From the NCBI GenBank assembly GCA_032622095.1, contig CP136067.1:90510707-90574706 (forward strand): 64,000 nucleotides of DNA. Reading direction: 5' to 3'. The notes under the pieces were generated by a model that saw nothing but the letters and a program-made list of their open reading frames with translations, did no database searches and was not told the origin of the DNA. Shown one piece after another: positions 61,400 to 64,000 of the stretch. Numbering within the stretch: the first letter of the stretch is position 1; every line of letters starts with the position of its first letter. The translations under genes were made by a program, and so were the position numbers. The DNA is from Siphonodentalium dalli (Eukaryota; Mollusca; Scaphopoda; Gadilida; Siphonodentaliidae).

Positions 61400-64000
61400 G
61401 ATGGATGAATCTCTGAAACCACGGAATGTGGATGGATGAATCCAATACGGTCTTAGGGATCTCGCTTATTGCCTGGCAATAGACCCAGAAGCCACGACAA
61501 ATAGTTTTCACGGCTGGCTCAACGGATTTCATGGCTGGTTAGCTAGCTAAGTCGGCTTAGTCACGACGTTCGTGGCTGACTAAATATGGCGGATCGGCCG
61601 GCTGAGATGTTATCATTCAGCGTATTTTCGTTTCAGAAATGTCCCTAATCCCCGATTATAGACGTCGTTTTTTTTTTGCGTTTGTGGTGAACACGTAGAA
61701 TTCCAGACCACACGTAATCTTTTGATGTTGGGCTTTTCCATTATGGCGAAAATTCACGAAGGACTGGCATGGATATACTATGTAGTTTCCCATCTAATTG
61801 GTATAAGTAGTTACACTAGGACTTCTGTCGACTTCAGACTGCTATCATCACTGCCATATTGCGATATATGCATGCATCATTGAATGATGAACCCGATAGT
61901 AATGATATATAATATTTCAAACTATTTTCTATTCTTATGTGTATATGTTGACAAATGCCAGCTATGTATGAGACTGGGTGTTGTCGATATAAACAATTTA
62001 TATTTTAACCCTTTCAATACCGAATGGATGCGCCCATTCAGTTATATGAAAGCATGCATTGTGATAGTCTATTCCGCATTCAGGGGCCGGTGTTCTGAAA
62101 ATATAACAACCATGCCGTGTCCATGCGAGTACGTATGCAAATATTAGGCAAATATATAATGCGCTTTAGTTCTGTGCGATTCACAGTACAGTTGTGCTTG
62201 ACATATAAGCCCATGCACACGGCTCAGCCATTTTACAATTCCGGCGGCGGAGATTTTTTAAATGTGGTTGGCGTTAGAGATAATATGGCTGGCGGCGACT
62301 TGTGGCCAATATGGCTGGCGGCGGCGTGCGATGGCGGCTTCGGGCTCTACCTGACAATATGGAGTCGATACTATGAAATTAGGAAACTGACTTTTGATGT
62401 AACGGTTACAGTGCACCAAATAATCAAAATAAATCATTCCTGAACCATCACACAACCGACAATAGGATGACTTCCGATGTAACAGTTCCTACGCAGTGAT
62501 TTTCAAGATAATTTCAAGTTCACGTGTGGTAACTTTATGGCATGCTACTAATACCGGTAGTTGGGAGAGAAAATAGGAAAACATTAACGAAAATAATTAT
62601 GATTTACGAAACTGATTCGCTGATTTCAAATGAGAAACCAGGATCAATCGCTTTCCCGGATCGGCGCAGAATCCTCTCATTTTGAGTTTACGCGATACAA
62701 TGTGGGAGGGTTGGTTAATTTGTGTACCTAATGTTAAATATTTTGTGAATTTAATATAGTCATGGATTATCTCACAACTATTACAATTAATATTATAGGA
62801 ATTTCAACGGCTATGTTCACATCCAATTATTAAAACATGTTAAACGAAGTTTTTCTTTGTTGATTATATAGAAGGCAATAAAACAGGTCATGTTCAGCAT
62901 CATCATTCATATTACCACGTGTGCTAAACACTCATAACTGCACAAACAATTATATTATTCTTTGTAACGATATAAATGCCCCATATAGCAGAAATGAAAG
63001 TCACCGTCATAAACTCTTATCTTAAAATGTCTAAAGTAATCATACCCGATACAACGCCCTGAGGTCACAGTAACTGGTATTGTACAGAAATATAAAACCA
63101 TAAAGTGTTTAATTGTATTTGCGTGTAGATATAACGATAAATGTCAAAACACATAAAATATACCACTTAACTCGGGTCGGGAAATTCACCAGAGACATCG
63201 TCACAACTCGATCAATTCACCAACGACATCGTCAACGGGGTTTCATCTGATGCATATTTTACTCGATCTCACATTTTGAGCAAAATAAGGGTGGAGTTAT
63301 ATTGGATTCCAGATTCATGGTCCGATTAGATTCATTAAACTACATTTGGTATGTGTTCTATACCATAATATATCCAGAGCTGGGTAATCTTATTGCATAC
63401 TACCTAGGATGGGCATATCGTAAGTAGAAGTGACAGGACCGTGATCATCTTCGATCACATTAACGGATCTTTTTTATACGCCTTCAGCCCTTCTGAAAAA
63501 AAAGGTCGTATTATGTAATAAGTCTGTCCGTCCGCCTTTCGAGCCCTCTTTACGAATGGTACATATGTCGTGGGACTGTTCTCTGACTCTTTTGAAATTC
63601 TCACAATTTTAATGTATATTGTCTCATTATTAAGTATCACAAACATGTTAAAATTGGATTCAGACAAAAGTCAAAGAACCCCACTGATATATTTCCATAT
63701 GGACAGTTTTGGGCTCTTCTGGACAGATATCATATTTGTGTGAGCCTCCATGCTTGATCAATTTCAAATTTCCCCTAAGTTATCAGTAGTTATGGCCCCT
63801 TTTTGTGCCATTGTCTTTGGGGTATTTGTTTTCGACCTGATAACATTAGTTTTGGATCTTCAGCGGCATTGAAACTTATTATATTGGGGTTTAGTGCAAG
63901 ACTAGGCAGTTTATAAGAACACAATATGAAAGTCCCATAACTTTTGTTGAATGTCCCACCAACTGGAAGTCCCACAACTACCATTTCGTCGATTGAACCG
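61400..64000. other. Region beyond the ZP gene start: no gene recognised
   Basis: No coding exon could be supported. 62230-62340 is GGCGGC-rich (a repetitive AATATGGCTGGCGGCG stretch). 63465-63790 resembles a dispersed repeat seen widely in invertebrate genomes: GTCTGTCCGTCCGCC, then CCCCACTGATATATTTCC and TTGATCAATTTCAAATTTCC. I cannot name it from sequence alone. Confidence 0.5.

Noticed and set aside
62117-62443. 108-codon frame on the plus strand with Gly/Ala-rich sequence
   Set aside because: Most of it reads a repeated AATATGGCTGGCGGCG stretch; no domain or splice context.
63455-63984. Minus-strand frames near the right edge
   Set aside because: They overlap a probable dispersed repeat with a GTCTGTCCGTCCG motif, and have no recognised domain.

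Overview
The window looks like nuclear DNA of a marine invertebrate animal. It is AT-rich and intron-rich, full of minisatellites and fold-back transposons, and frequently carries the palindrome TACATGTA. It holds one intronless nicotinic-type Cys-loop receptor gene, one multi-exon EGF/zona-pellucida (ZP) gene, a BEL/Pao LTR fossil and an APE-type LINE. I infer a lophotrochozoan such as a mollusc, but the sequence does not fix the phylum. There are no bacterial genes, rRNAs or CRISPR arrays, and I recognised no tRNA.

Layout. 1-3.5 kb: a GAT/GAC-rich satellite, a tandem duplication of about 350 bp, and an EcoRI-rich minisatellite. 4.6-5.8 kb (+): intronless divergent Cys-loop ligand-gated channel. 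8.40-9.63 kb: non-autonomous hAT element with an 8-bp target duplication. 9.88-21.8 kb (+): broken BEL/Pao element with near-identical 134-bp LTRs, split in pol by about 6.2 kb of other sequence that itself holds a 0.9-kb fold-back element. 21.8-25.2 kb: intergenic. 25.2-61.2 kb (-): a ten-exon gene which I assembled from splice sites and reading phase. It encodes a 446-residue protein: signal peptide, two EGF-like modules, a complete ZP domain, a furin-type site, one membrane span and a short basic tail. 61.2-64 kb: no recognisable gene.

The ZP gene's introns hold most of the remaining content. Intron 1 carries an antisense LINE whose first product is an SGNH-hydrolase-like protein. Other introns carry TTAA-ended hairpin MITEs, mariner-type MITEs, larger fold-backs and at least six minisatellites. 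Two of these minisatellites, in introns 3 and 4, have repeat units that span the exon-intron junction, so each intron opens with a ladder of about 16-18 extra 5' splice-site copies. That is the most unusual signal in the window. An inverted repeat pair also brackets exon 6, and a MITE ends 18 bp from the exon 9 acceptor.

The two host genes show no functional link. The channel is probably a cation-selective neurotransmitter-receptor-like subunit. The ZP protein is probably a membrane-anchored, protease-released matrix or egg-coat type polymer subunit.
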